From: Burkholderia puraquae
GTDB lineage: Bacteria; Pseudomonadota; Gammaproteobacteria; Burkholderiales; Burkholderiaceae
NCBI RefSeq assembly: GCF_002099195.1
Contig: NZ_NBYX01000023.1
Span: forward strand, 27,455 to 91,454
Reading direction: 5' to 3'
DNA length: 64,000 nt
The position numbers were made by a program, and so were the translations under genes. Shown piece after piece: positions 8,403-15,766 of this stretch (position 1 is its first letter; every line of letters starts with the position of its first letter). The notes beneath the pieces were generated by a model. That model did no database searches. It was not told the origin of the DNA and worked only from the letters and a program-made list of their open reading frames with translations.

Positions 8403-10853
8403 TCAGAGGTTGATCGTGACGGGGCCCGCGAGCGGCGTATAGCCGTCGTCGAACAGATACCACGCGTCGTACTGCCCCGATGCCAGCGTGCTGCTGGCCG
8501 TGGACGAGAACAGCAGCGAGCCGGTGCTCTTCGGCAGGTACGCCCACGACTTGTAGCTGCCCTTGGTCGGCTGTGCGCCATGCGCAAAGATGCCTACCCA
8601 GTTCTTCGGGCTGTGGCTCCACGGCGGCGCGACGTAGTCGAACCGCAACGTGCCGAACGTCGAACCTTGCGACGCGAGCGACGCAACGAACTTCTTGCCG
8701 GTATTGCCGATCGCCGAATCCGTGAACAGCACGCCGGATTGCGCCTGCACGCAGCCGGCCACCCGGCGCAGGAAGTTCGGATCGTTCGCGTCGCGGATGC
8801 TTGCGTCGTACCAGCCGCCGTCGCCGTACCACGTGACGGCTTGCGTCGCGCCGGCCGCGACGGTGACCGACTGCCTCGTGTTCATCCCGTAGGCGTTGTC
8901 GGTGAGCTGGAACGTCGTCGCGCCGGCCCCTGCGGAGTTGTCGAGCGTGATCTGCACGTTGCCGTTCGCTACGTCGTAGCACAGGCTGATTTCGGCGGTC
9001 GAGCCCGTGTTGCCGGACGAGCCGATGCTGCCGCGGAACGTCTGCAGGAAGCCGTTCGGGCCGTAGACCGAATAGTCATAGCTGCCGCCGGCATTCAGCG
9101 CGAGCGAATCCGACAGGTTCGCGCACGGGCTCGCGCCGGCCGCGATCGTGTAATGCCGGGGGATCGTGCTCGTGCCGTCGACCCACGCCTGCAGGTGGAC
9201 GCCCGCGGTACCGGTGTTGGTCATCGTCAGCGACAGTGCGCGGCCGGTGCGGTTGACCTTGCCCTGCACGAAGAACTCGTAGGGCAGTCGGCAGGCGATG
9301 CTGCGGCCGGCGGCCTGCGCCGGCACCGCGGTGGTGGTCGGGTAGGGGATCAGGACGGCCGGGCCGTTCGGGTTCATGTTGCTCGCCGGCGGCTGGATCG
9401 CGGGCACCGTCTGGTCGGCGTTCGAGAAATCGAAGGCCGACGTCAGGTCGCCGCACACCGTGCGTCGCCACGGCGTGATGTTGGTTTCCTGCAGCCCGAA
9501 GCGTGCTTCCAGGAAGCGGATCACCGATGTGTGATCGAAGACCTGCGAGTTGACCTTGCCGCCCTTCGACCACGGCGAGATCACGAACATCGGCACGCGC
9601 GGGCCGAGCCCGATCGGCACGTCGCCGCTAGCCGAGCCGTCCGATGCGGCGCCGCTGCCGGCGACGAATTCGGCGGCCGTCGAGACCGTCGACCGGCCGG
9701 TGCCGGCGGACGCGCTCGGCGGGACGGCCGGCGGCACGTGATCGAACAGGCCGTCGTTCTCGTCATACATGACGAGCAGCACCGTGCTGGCCCACACCGC
9801 GGGATTCGACGTCAGCGCATCGAGGACGTTGCTCACGTACCATTCGCCGCCGCTCGCGGCCCACGACGGATGTTCGCAGTAGGCGTAGGGGGCGGCGATC
9901 CACGACACCTGCGGCAGCGTGCCGTTCGCGACGTCGGCCCGCAGCTGGCTGAAGAGGTTCGTGTCGTATTCCTTGCCGCCGCCGGCCGGATCGATCTGCG
10001 TGCCGTTGAGCGCCGGCGCGAGCGGATCGCTTGCGCCGAGGTTCTGGTATTGCTTGAAGTTCAGGATGACGTTGTCGCCGTAATTGCCGTTCCACCAGAG
10101 ATCGCTCTTGGAGCCGTTGTATTCGCCGTAGCCATGGCCGGCATCCAGGCCGTTGCCCTTGTCCTGATAGAACTTCCACGTGACGCCGGCCGTGTTCAGG
10201 CGCTCCGGCATCGTGGTCCAGCCGGTGCCCGTCATCGTGTTCGTCGTGTACGGCGAATAGCCGGTGACGTTGCCGCAGCACCCGGTCCACAGATACAAGC
10301 GGTTCGGGTCCGTCGGGCCGAGCATCGAGCAGTGGTACGCGTCGCACACCGTGAACGCACTCGCCAGTGCGTAGTAGAACGGAATGTCGTTCTGCGTGAA
10401 GTAGTACATCGTGCCGCTGGTCTTCGCACCGGCCCAGTTGTCGTAGCGGCCGCTGTTCCATGCACTGTGCGTGCCGCTCCAGCTGTGGTCGAGGTCGCCG
10501 TAGTAGGTGTCGCCGTTCGCCGTGCCGAAGGGCGGGGACGGGTTGAACGGGAACACGTAGGACGTCAGCCAGGGCTGGCGCCACACCGGATACCCGCTCG
10601 AAATCACGACCGGCCGCGGATCGCCGAAGCCGCGTGCGCCGCCCAATGTGCCGAGGTAGTGGTCGAACGAGCGGTTTTCCTGCATCAGGATGACGACGTG
10701 CTTCACGTCCTGGATCGTGCCGGTGACGGTGGCCGCCGGAATGGCCTGGGCGCGCGCGATGCTGTCGGGCAGCATGCCCGTGATCGCGGTGGCACCGGCG
10801 AGCTTCAGCGCGTCGGCGAGGAACTGGCGTCGTGTCGTGGGTTTGTTTTGCAT
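8403..10853 (-). CDS. plcN: Phospholipase C, phosphocholine-specific type, Tat-exported
   Basis: An 816-residue secreted enzyme of the acid phosphatase/phospholipase C superfamily, which hydrolyses phosphatidylcholine-type lipids to diacylglycerol and phosphocholine. Residues 7-12 (TRRQFL) are a twin-arginine signal, with the hydrophobic segment and cleavage region before about residue 37. The catalytic-domain signature ILMQENRSFDHYLGTLGG spans 55-72, and further metal-site motifs occur (DLDHSW, DENDGLFDHVPP). The C-terminal third holds the two small beta domains typical of this family. It is the last gene of a minus-strand group with a lipoprotein, HAD phosphatase and choline-type binding protein. 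The symbol follows Pseudomonas PlcN; PlcH versus PlcN activity cannot be told from sequence. Confidence 0.9.
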   Translation of the reverse strand: MQNKPTTRRQFLADALKLAGATAITGMLPDSIARAQAIPAATVTGTIQDVKHVVILMQENRSFDHYLGTLGGARGFGDPRPVVISSGYPVWRQPWLTSYVFPFNPSPPFGTANGDTYYGDLDHSWSGTHSAWNSGRYDNWAGAKTSGTMYYFTQNDIPFYYALASAFTVCDAYHCSMLGPTDPNRLYLWTGCCGNVTGYSPYTTNTMTGTGWTTMPERLNTAGVTWKFYQDKGNGLDAGHGYGEYNGSKSDLWWNGNYGDNVILNFKQYQNLGASDPLAPALNGTQIDPAGGGKEYDTNLFSQLRADVANGTLPQVSWIAAPYAYCEHPSWAASGGEWYVSNVLDALTSNPAVWASTVLLVMYDENDGLFDHVPPAVPPSASAGTGRSTVSTAAEFVAGSGAASDGSASGDVPIGLGPRVPMFVISPWSKGGKVNSQVFDHTSVIRFLEARFGLQETNITPWRRTVCGDLTSAFDFSNADQTVPAIQPPASNMNPNGPAVLIPYPTTTAVPAQAAGRSIACRLPYEFFVQGKVNRTGRALSLTMTNTGTAGVHLQAWVDGTSTIPRHYTIAAGASPCANLSDSLALNAGGSYDYSVYGPNGFLQTFRGSIGSSGNTGSTAEISLCYDVANGNVQITLDNSAGAGATTFQLTDNAYGMNTRQSVTVAAGATQAVTWYGDGGWYDASIRDANDPNFLRRVAGCVQAQSGVLFTDSAIGNTGKKFVASLASQGSTFGTLRFDYVAPPWSHSPKNWVGIFAHGAQPTKGSYKSWAYLPKSTGSLLFSSTASSTLASGQYDAWYLFDDGYTPLAGPVTINL

Positions 10854-10896
10854 GATCGCTCTCTGTCGTGGATGGCTGGCCTGGGGCCTGCGTCGG

Positions 10897-11082
10897 TCAG
10901 TGGCACGCGCTCGCGCAGTGCAGGACGGGCGTGGATGCCGAACCCGGTGCGGCCGCGCGTGCGGCCGCCACGTTGGCCGCGGTGCCCGAGTCGCCGTCGC
11001 CGCAAGCGGCCAGCGTGCACAGGAGTGCGATCATGAAAATGCCGCGCCAGTGCGGAAAGCGGCTTTCCGGCCGGCTCGGCAT
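10897..11082 (-). CDS. small lipoprotein, unknown function
   Basis: A 61-residue ORF ending 43 bp before the phospholipase start. It shows an arginine-containing n-region (MPSRPESRFPHWRGIF), a short hydrophobic stretch and a lipobox LAAC, then an acidic/alanine-rich mature part with CASAC near the end. This fits a signal-peptidase II lipoprotein of about 35 mature residues. An upstream in-frame ATG at 11157 follows a GGAGGGG ribosome site but would put 35 extra residues before the signal, and two palindromes lie in between. The start is therefore uncertain, and the ORF could be the truncated head of a longer lipoprotein. Confidence 0.45.
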   Translation of the reverse strand: MPSRPESRFPHWRGIFMIALLCTLAACGDGDSGTAANVAAARAAAPGSASTPVLHCASACH

Positions 11083-11115
11083 GTCGACATGCTTCCGATC
11101 CGATTCGAATCGGAT
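11079..11115. promoter_or_regulatory. pair of perfect palindromes upstream of lipoprotein-plc
   Basis: An 18-bp perfect palindrome (ATCCGATTCGAATCGGAT, 11098-11115) and a 14-bp perfect palindrome (GCATGTCGACATGC, 11079-11092) lie 6 bp apart, directly before the likely lipoprotein start. This looks like operator DNA for a dimeric repressor or activator. The binding protein is unknown. Confidence 0.5.
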
Positions 11116-11202
11116 TACTGAATGATCGAGACTGTTGCTGCATGCTCCGTATTTCATTTCCCCTCCAGACATGAAAATGGACAGCAGAGAATATCGCCCG
11201 AA

Positions 11203-11883
11203 TCAGAACAACTTCATGACAGGCCAGCCACGCGTGCCTGCAAGGTGTGAAAGACGCGAATCGGGATTGGTTGCGACCGGATGCGTGACGTAGTCGAGCA
11301 GCGGCACGTCGTTGATCGAGTCGCTGTAGAAGTAGGTGCGCTCGAAATCCGACGGCGCATGGCCGAGCGACGCGAGCCACGCGGTCGTGCGCACGATCTT
11401 GCCTTCGCGGAAACTCGGCACGCCGATGCTGCGGCCGGTGAACTGCCCGGCCGGCGTGCCGTCGTCGGTATCGAGCTCGATGCCGAGCAGGTGCTCGATA
11501 CCGAATTCGGCCGCGATCGGCCGTGTGACGAACACGTTGGTTGCGGTGACGATGCAGCAGAGATCGCCGTTCTCGCGATGCCGGTCGACCAGCTCGCGCG
11601 CCTGCGGCGTGATCGCCGGCCGGATCACCTCGTCCATGAACTGCGCATGCCAGCTTTCGAGCTGCGCCCGCGAGTAGCGGGTGAGCGGCGCGAGCGTCAC
11701 GGCGAGATAGGCGTCCATGTCGAGCGTGCCCGCCGCATAGTGGCCGTAGTGCTCGTCGATCAGCGCCACATGCGCGTCGTCTTCCCGCCAGCCGACCCGC
11801 GTGATGAAGCGGCTCCAGGCCTGGTCGCTGTCGAGCGGCAGCAGCGTGTGGTCGAGGTCGAACAGCGCGAGATTCTTGTACAT
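11203..11883 (-). CDS. HAD-superfamily (subfamily IB) phosphatase
   Basis: A 226-residue phosphohydrolase. The HAD motif I nucleophile lies in LALFDLDHTLL (D9 and D11), motif II in IVTATN, and motifs III/IV in EGKIVR and YFYSDSINDVPLL. The helical cap between motifs I and II places it in the SerB-like IB group. It has no signal peptide, so it should be cytoplasmic. It lies 23 nt after the choline-type binding protein and upstream of phospholipase C, so a role in dephosphorylating phosphocholine is a reasonable inference, though the known Pseudomonas phosphorylcholine phosphatase is a larger exported HAD protein. The start at 11883 follows AAGGA by 7 nt. Confidence 0.85.
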   Translation of the reverse strand: MYKNLALFDLDHTLLPLDSDQAWSRFITRVGWREDDAHVALIDEHYGHYAAGTLDMDAYLAVTLAPLTRYSRAQLESWHAQFMDEVIRPAITPQARELVDRHRENGDLCCIVTATNVFVTRPIAAEFGIEHLLGIELDTDDGTPAGQFTGRSIGVPSFREGKIVRTTAWLASLGHAPSDFERTYFYSDSINDVPLLDYVTHPVATNPDSRLSHLAGTRGWPVMKLF

Positions 11884-11906
11884 GGGTGGTTCCTTGTCCT
11901 GCATGT

Positions 11907-12851
11907 TTACGCGCCGATGAGCTTCTCGATCGCGTCCTTCGCGTTCTTGCCGTCGATGGTCGTGACGCCGTCGAGCCACTTCGACAGCACGCCGGGGTTT
12001 TTCTTCGCCCATTCCTTTGCCACCGTGACCGGATCGGCGTGATTCATGATCGGCACCATCAGCTGGTTCTCTTCGTCGGTCGTGAATTTCAGGTTGGTCA
12101 GCAGCCGGCCGACGTTCGGGCAGCGTTCGAGGTAGCCGGGCGTGACGAGCGTGTAGACCTTCGCCGAGCCGTAGTTCGGGCCGAACACGGTATCGCCGCC
12201 GTCGAGATAGGCGATCTTGTAGTTGATGTTCATCGGATGCGGCTCCCATGCGAGGAATACGATCATCCGGTGCTCCTGCACGGCACGCGTGACCTGGACG
12301 AGCATCCCGGCCTCGCTCGATTCGACCAGCTTGAAGCCGCCGAGCCCGAACTCGTTCCTGTCGATCATCCGCTGGATCAGTGCGTTGCCGTTGTTGCCGG
12401 CGCCGATCCCGTAGATCTTGCCGTCGAGCTGGTCGCGGAACTTCGCAATATCGGCAAAGTGCTTGAGCCCCTTGTCCGACGCGTATTGCGGCACGGCCAG
12501 CGTGTAGCGCGCGCCGACCAGGTTGGGCTGCGGCAGCTGGTGGACGGCGCCGGCGTCCACGAACGGCTTCACCGTCGGCGTCATGCTCGGATCCCAGTAG
12601 CCGAGGAACGCGTCGATCTGCGCCTTCTTCACGCCGGCCAGCACGATCGGCGGCGACGCGATCGTCTTGGTCGCCTCGTAACCGAGCCCGTCGAGCAGCA
12701 TCATCGCAACGCCGGTGGTGGCCGCGATGTCGCTCCAGCCGACATCGCCGAGCGTCACCTTTTTACACACGTCGCCTTCCGACGCGTGAGCGGGCGCCGT
12801 TGCCAGCGCCGCCAGCAGTGTTGCGGCCAGCATCCATGCCTTCTTCATCAT
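11907..12851 (-). CDS. choX: Choline/glycine-betaine ABC transporter substrate-binding protein
   Basis: A 314-residue periplasmic binding protein with a Sec signal (residues 1-24, cleavage after APAHA). The fold is OpuAC/ProX. Ligand-box positions resemble ChoX: GWSDIAATTG (W and D spaced as in the choline pocket), GYWDPSMTP and FLAWEPHPMN, all aromatic cage elements for quaternary amines. No permease or ATPase gene is adjacent, so it must work with components encoded elsewhere. The neighbouring HAD phosphatase and phospholipase C suggest choline derived from phosphatidylcholine as the ligand. The start MM is preceded by AGGAGA at a good distance. Betaine or carnitine remain possible ligands. 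Confidence 0.82.
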   Translation of the reverse strand: MMKKAWMLAATLLAALATAPAHASEGDVCKKVTLGDVGWSDIAATTGVAMMLLDGLGYEATKTIASPPIVLAGVKKAQIDAFLGYWDPSMTPTVKPFVDAGAVHQLPQPNLVGARYTLAVPQYASDKGLKHFADIAKFRDQLDGKIYGIGAGNNGNALIQRMIDRNEFGLGGFKLVESSEAGMLVQVTRAVQEHRMIVFLAWEPHPMNINYKIAYLDGGDTVFGPNYGSAKVYTLVTPGYLERCPNVGRLLTNLKFTTDEENQLMVPIMNHADPVTVAKEWAKKNPGVLSKWLDGVTTIDGKNAKDAIEKLIGA

Positions 12852-13116
12852 GTTGGTCTCCTAAGCAAGTGTTCCGGATCGTGCTGCCTGAATGGTATGA
12901 CGATTGATCGTGCTGATCGGATGAAACAAACGAACTTTGGGTCTGGCGCTGCAGTTTTTCGTACCGTATATTAGAACGCACAAAATCGCAAGATCGCACA
13001 AAAATACAACCTGCCCGTTGCCGCGCACGGCGGCTGGCAGACGAAGGCAGGAAGCGTCGGGCGGCCCGCACGGGCCGCGCTTCATCAACCGGAAAGGCAA
13101 AGCAAGGAGGCGTCGC
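12852..13116. promoter_or_regulatory. divergent promoter region choX / mgtC-like gene
   Basis: A 265-bp intergenic segment, AT-rich in the middle (12945-13015). It contains a direct repeat CGCACAAAA at 12977-12985 and 12995-13003, 18 bp apart and so on one face of the helix within about 1.7 turns, next to a TATATTAGAA stretch that may hold a -10 element. No regulator is identified. Confidence 0.4.
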
Positions 13117-13797
13117 ATGATCAGTCAACTGGAAATCGTTTCCCGCCTGTTGCTGGCGGCACTGCTCGGCAGCATCGTCGGCATCGAGCGCGAGCGCCTG
13201 TCCTGGGCGGCCGGGTTGCGTACCCACATGCTGGTGGCCGTGGGCGCCGCGCTCGTGATGGTCGTGTCGGCGTTCGGGTTCGCGGATATCCAGAACGCGA
13301 AGAACGTGTCGCTGGACCCGTCGCGCGTCGCCGCGCAGGTCGTGTCGGGCATCGGCTTCCTCGGCGCCGGCTCGATCATGCTGCGCGGCGAGATCATTCG
13401 CGGCCTGACGACCGCGGCGAGCCTGTGGGTGGTGGCGGCGGTCGGGTTGGCCGTGGGCGGCGGCATGTACGTGGCCGCGATCGCCGCGACGGCGATCGTG
13501 CTCGCGATCCTGGCCGGCCTGAAGCCGATCGAGAAGCGCTTCTTCACCGCGCGGCAGCGCTGGGGCGTGCGCATCCTCGCGAGCCGCGGCGCCGTGAAGC
13601 TGACGTCGCTGCAGGCGATGCCCGGCATCGACCAGGCGCGCATCGTCCAGTTCATCATCGAGCAGGACGATGCCGCGCCGGACGACGACCGCATCCACGT
13701 GGTGTTTTCGAAGATGACGAGCGGCGAGTTCCAGGCGGTCCGTCAATCCCTGCAGACCCTCGTCGGCATCAAAAAGATGGAGGAGAGCGCTGCGTAG
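13117..13797 (+). CDS. MgtC/SapB family membrane protein
   Basis: A 226-residue inner-membrane protein. The N-terminal half has four to five hydrophobic helices with the family signature LGSIVGIERERLSWAAGLRTHM and QVVSGIGFLGAGSIM. The C-terminal about 80 residues are soluble (ACT-like in this family; SLQAMPGIDQARIVQFIIE). MgtC homologues aid survival at low magnesium or inside macrophages by modulating ATP synthase or membrane potential, but many family members are uncharacterised. The ATG at 13117 follows the ideal ribosome site aaggagg by 6 nt. A DeoR-type regulator follows 43 nt later on the same strand. Confidence 0.88.
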   Translation: MISQLEIVSRLLLAALLGSIVGIERERLSWAAGLRTHMLVAVGAALVMVVSAFGFADIQNAKNVSLDPSRVAAQVVSGIGFLGAGSIMLRGEIIRGLTTAASLWVVAAVGLAVGGGMYVAAIAATAIVLAILAGLKPIEKRFFTARQRWGVRILASRGAVKLTSLQAMPGIDQARIVQFIIEQDDAAPDDDRIHVVFSKMTSGEFQAVRQSLQTLVGIKKMEESAA

Positions 13798-13840
13798 TTC
13801 GCCGTTCGCATAACATTGACGTTCACTCCGAGGACATTCC

Positions 13841-14608
13841 ATGTGGCAAGAAGAGCGATACCAGAGGATCCGGCTTCTGTTATCGAAGATGCAGCGCGTT
13901 TCCACCGACCGGATCATGGCCGACCTGAACGTGTCGCGGGAAACCGTGCGTCGCGATCTCGTCGACCTCGAAGCGCTCGGTGAACTGAAACGCGTACACG
14001 GCGGCGCGGTGCAGGTGGGCGACGAAGCGCCGATCGCCGAGCGCGCGCAGACGCACGTGAAGGCGAAGCTGGCGATCGCCCGCGCGGCGGCCAGGCTGGT
14101 CACGGGCTCGCAGACGCTGTTCATCGACGCGGGCACGACCACGACGCTGCTGGCCGAGGAGCTGGCGAAGCTGTCGGGCCTGACGATCGTCACGAACTCG
14201 ATCGACGTCGCACTGAAGATGCGGTCGAGCGACCCGGGGCAGACGAAGAACGAGACGATCCTGCTCGGCGGGATGATCGGCAGCCGTGCGGCCGCGACCG
14301 TCGGCGACGGAACGGTCGCCGAGATCTTCCGCTATCGCGCCGATCTCGCGTTGCTGTCGCCGGTGGGCGTCGATGCCGTCCGTGGCGCGACCAACTACGA
14401 CCGGATGGAAACCGAAGTGGCGCGCGCGATGGTGAGCAACGCGGCGGACGTCGCGATCCTGGCCGATTTCAGCAAGCTCGGCACGAACAGCCGGATCAGC
14501 TTCTGCGAGCCGGCGCGGATCGGCGCGCTGGTGACGGACTCGAAGGCGGAATCGGTCGACAGCTACAAGAGCCTCAAGAAAGTCATCAAGCACATCGTGC
14601 TGTCGTAG
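13841..14608 (+). CDS. DeoR-family transcriptional regulator
   Basis: A 255-residue regulator with a DeoR helix-turn-helix at residues 1-57 (QRVSTDRIMADLNVSRETVR RDL) and a C-terminal sugar-phosphate-isomerase-like sensor domain (LFIDAGTTTTLLAEELAKL, IVTNSIDVA, LLGGMIGSRAAATVGDGTVAEI). Family members usually respond to phosphorylated sugars and repress sugar catabolic genes. No sugar genes lie here, so the target is unclear; it may be co-transcribed with the MgtC-like gene 43 nt upstream. Confidence 0.9.
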   Translation: MWQEERYQRIRLLLSKMQRVSTDRIMADLNVSRETVRRDLVDLEALGELKRVHGGAVQVGDEAPIAERAQTHVKAKLAIARAAARLVTGSQTLFIDAGTTTTLLAEELAKLSGLTIVTNSIDVALKMRSSDPGQTKNETILLGGMIGSRAAATVGDGTVAEIFRYRADLALLSPVGVDAVRGATNYDRMETEVARAMVSNAADVAILADFSKLGTNSRISFCEPARIGALVTDSKAESVDSYKSLKKVIKHIVLS

Positions 14609-14733
14609 TGCCGGGCGGCGCGGGGCACGATCGGCGGCCGTTATGCCGCCCGCCGGCCGGGCTTTTCCCGGCGTAATATATCCGCTGATACAACGCAGGC
14701 ACGCCTGGCGGCGGGCCGTCATGGAGGCGGGTG

Positions 14734-15225
14734 ATGGAGATGGCAGGGGCGGCGGCGCTTTCGGCGCATCAGGCGGCGGCGGGCTCGATCGCGCTGACGG
14801 GTGCATTCGTGCGGCCGATGACGGTCACGCTCGACGACCTGCGCCGGCACGCGAGCGCGACGGCCGAGCCGTTCGACCTGCGGTGCTTCACGACGAATCG
14901 TTTCATCCGCTCGGTCGCGCCGTATCGCGGCGCACGGCTGACGGATCTGCTCGACGCGGCCGGGCTGCGCAACGACGCGCCGGGCGACTTCAAGCGCATG
15001 GTGTTCATCGCGCACGCGCATGACGGCTATGCGGTCACGTTTTCCTGGCACGAGCTGTTCAACACGCCTGTCGGCGAACACGCGATCCTCGCGTTCGAAT
15101 GCGGCGACGTGCCGCTGTCGATCGACGACGGCGCGCCGCTGCTGTTCTCGGGCGCTGACCACCTGCCCGCGCCGCGCCATGTGAAGCGGCTGGCCGGCAT
15201 CGTCGCGCGCGTGCTCGAGGTCTGA
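14734..15225 (+). CDS. Molybdopterin-dependent oxidoreductase (sulfite-oxidase fold), small
   Basis: A 163-residue protein consisting essentially of one molybdopterin-binding domain of the sulfite-oxidase type. It contains the likely Mo-ligand cysteine in FDLRCFTTNRF, then RGARLTDLLDAAG and HDGYAVTFSWHELF. It has no clear signal peptide, dimerisation domain or heme domain, so it is much shorter than sulfite oxidase and its activity is unproven. The ATG at 14734 follows GGAGG by 6 nt. A ModE-like regulator follows 78 nt later, consistent with a molybdenum connection. Confidence 0.75.
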   Translation: MEMAGAAALSAHQAAAGSIALTGAFVRPMTVTLDDLRRHASATAEPFDLRCFTTNRFIRSVAPYRGARLTDLLDAAGLRNDAPGDFKRMVFIAHAHDGYAVTFSWHELFNTPVGEHAILAFECGDVPLSIDDGAPLLFSGADHLPAPRHVKRLAGIVARVLEV

Positions 15226-15303
15226 GCCGGCCCGCGGGCGGCCGGCGGGCGTCGCACCGGCCATCGTGTATGCTTGCCCGCATCGTTCAAAGGGCAGGTC
15301 AAC

Positions 15304-15669
15304 ATGAAGACACCGGCACACCCCAAGCCTGAGGTGCGGTTCAGGATGCGGATCCAGCAGGCCGACACGATCGCGCTCGGCCCGGGCAAGGTCGCGCTGC
15401 TCGAAGCCGTGCGCGAGCACGGTTCGATTTCGGCGGCGGCGCGCAGCCTGAAGATGTCGTACCGGCGTGCGTGGTTGCTGATGGACGAGCTGAACCGCTC
15501 GCTGAAATCGCCGGCGACGGTGTCCGAGCATGGCGGGCAGAGCGGCGGCGGCAGCGTGCTCACGCCGGTCGGCGAGGAGATCATCCGCCTCTATCGCGGG
15601 ATCGAGGCGCGTGCTTATGCGGCTTGCGCGGACGAAATCGCCGCGCTCACGAAAATGGTGCGGCGCTGA
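15304..15669 (+). CDS. ModE-like winged-helix regulator (no molbindin domain)
   Basis: A 121-residue protein matching the N-terminal DNA-binding domain of ModE. The winged helix covers residues 15-90 (GPGKVALLEAVREHGSISAAARSLKMSYRRAWLLMDELN), including the ModE-typical SYRRAW. Full ModE carries C-terminal molybdate-binding domains, which are absent here, as in many short 'LysR-type HTH' ModE relatives. It lies downstream of the molybdopterin-domain gene and may act on molybdate or other oxyanion genes. Confidence 0.82.
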   Translation: MKTPAHPKPEVRFRMRIQQADTIALGPGKVALLEAVREHGSISAAARSLKMSYRRAWLLMDELNRSLKSPATVSEHGGQSGGGSVLTPVGEEIIRLYRGIEARAYAACADEIAALTKMVRR

Positions 15670-15687
15670 AGAGTGAGTTTGCCTCGG

Positions 15688-15713
15688 GCCCGTTCACGCT
15701 AACGACGGGCTTT
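15688..15713 (+). terminator. weak hairpin after the ModE-like gene
   Basis: Inverted repeat GCCCGT / ACGGGC with an 11-nt loop followed by TTTC, 18 nt past the stop codon. It is short but suitably placed to end transcription before the convergent DUF2325 gene. Confidence 0.4.
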
Positions 15714-15766
15714 CACTGGCCCTCGGAGGGGCCGCGCGCAACGCGTGCGGCGAAGCGAATCAGGCC

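Noticed and set aside
8043..11036. A 997-residue open frame on the plus strand opposite phospholipase C
   Set aside because: It is an antisense shadow produced by G/C third-position bias: arginine- and alanine-rich, no family resemblance, no ribosome site, while the minus strand encodes a clear phospholipase C with a Tat signal.
11204..11222. CTGTCAT plus TTGTTCT on the minus strand as a Pho box for plc
   Set aside because: It overlaps the last codons of the HAD gene and the second half-site is poor; too weak to list as a site.
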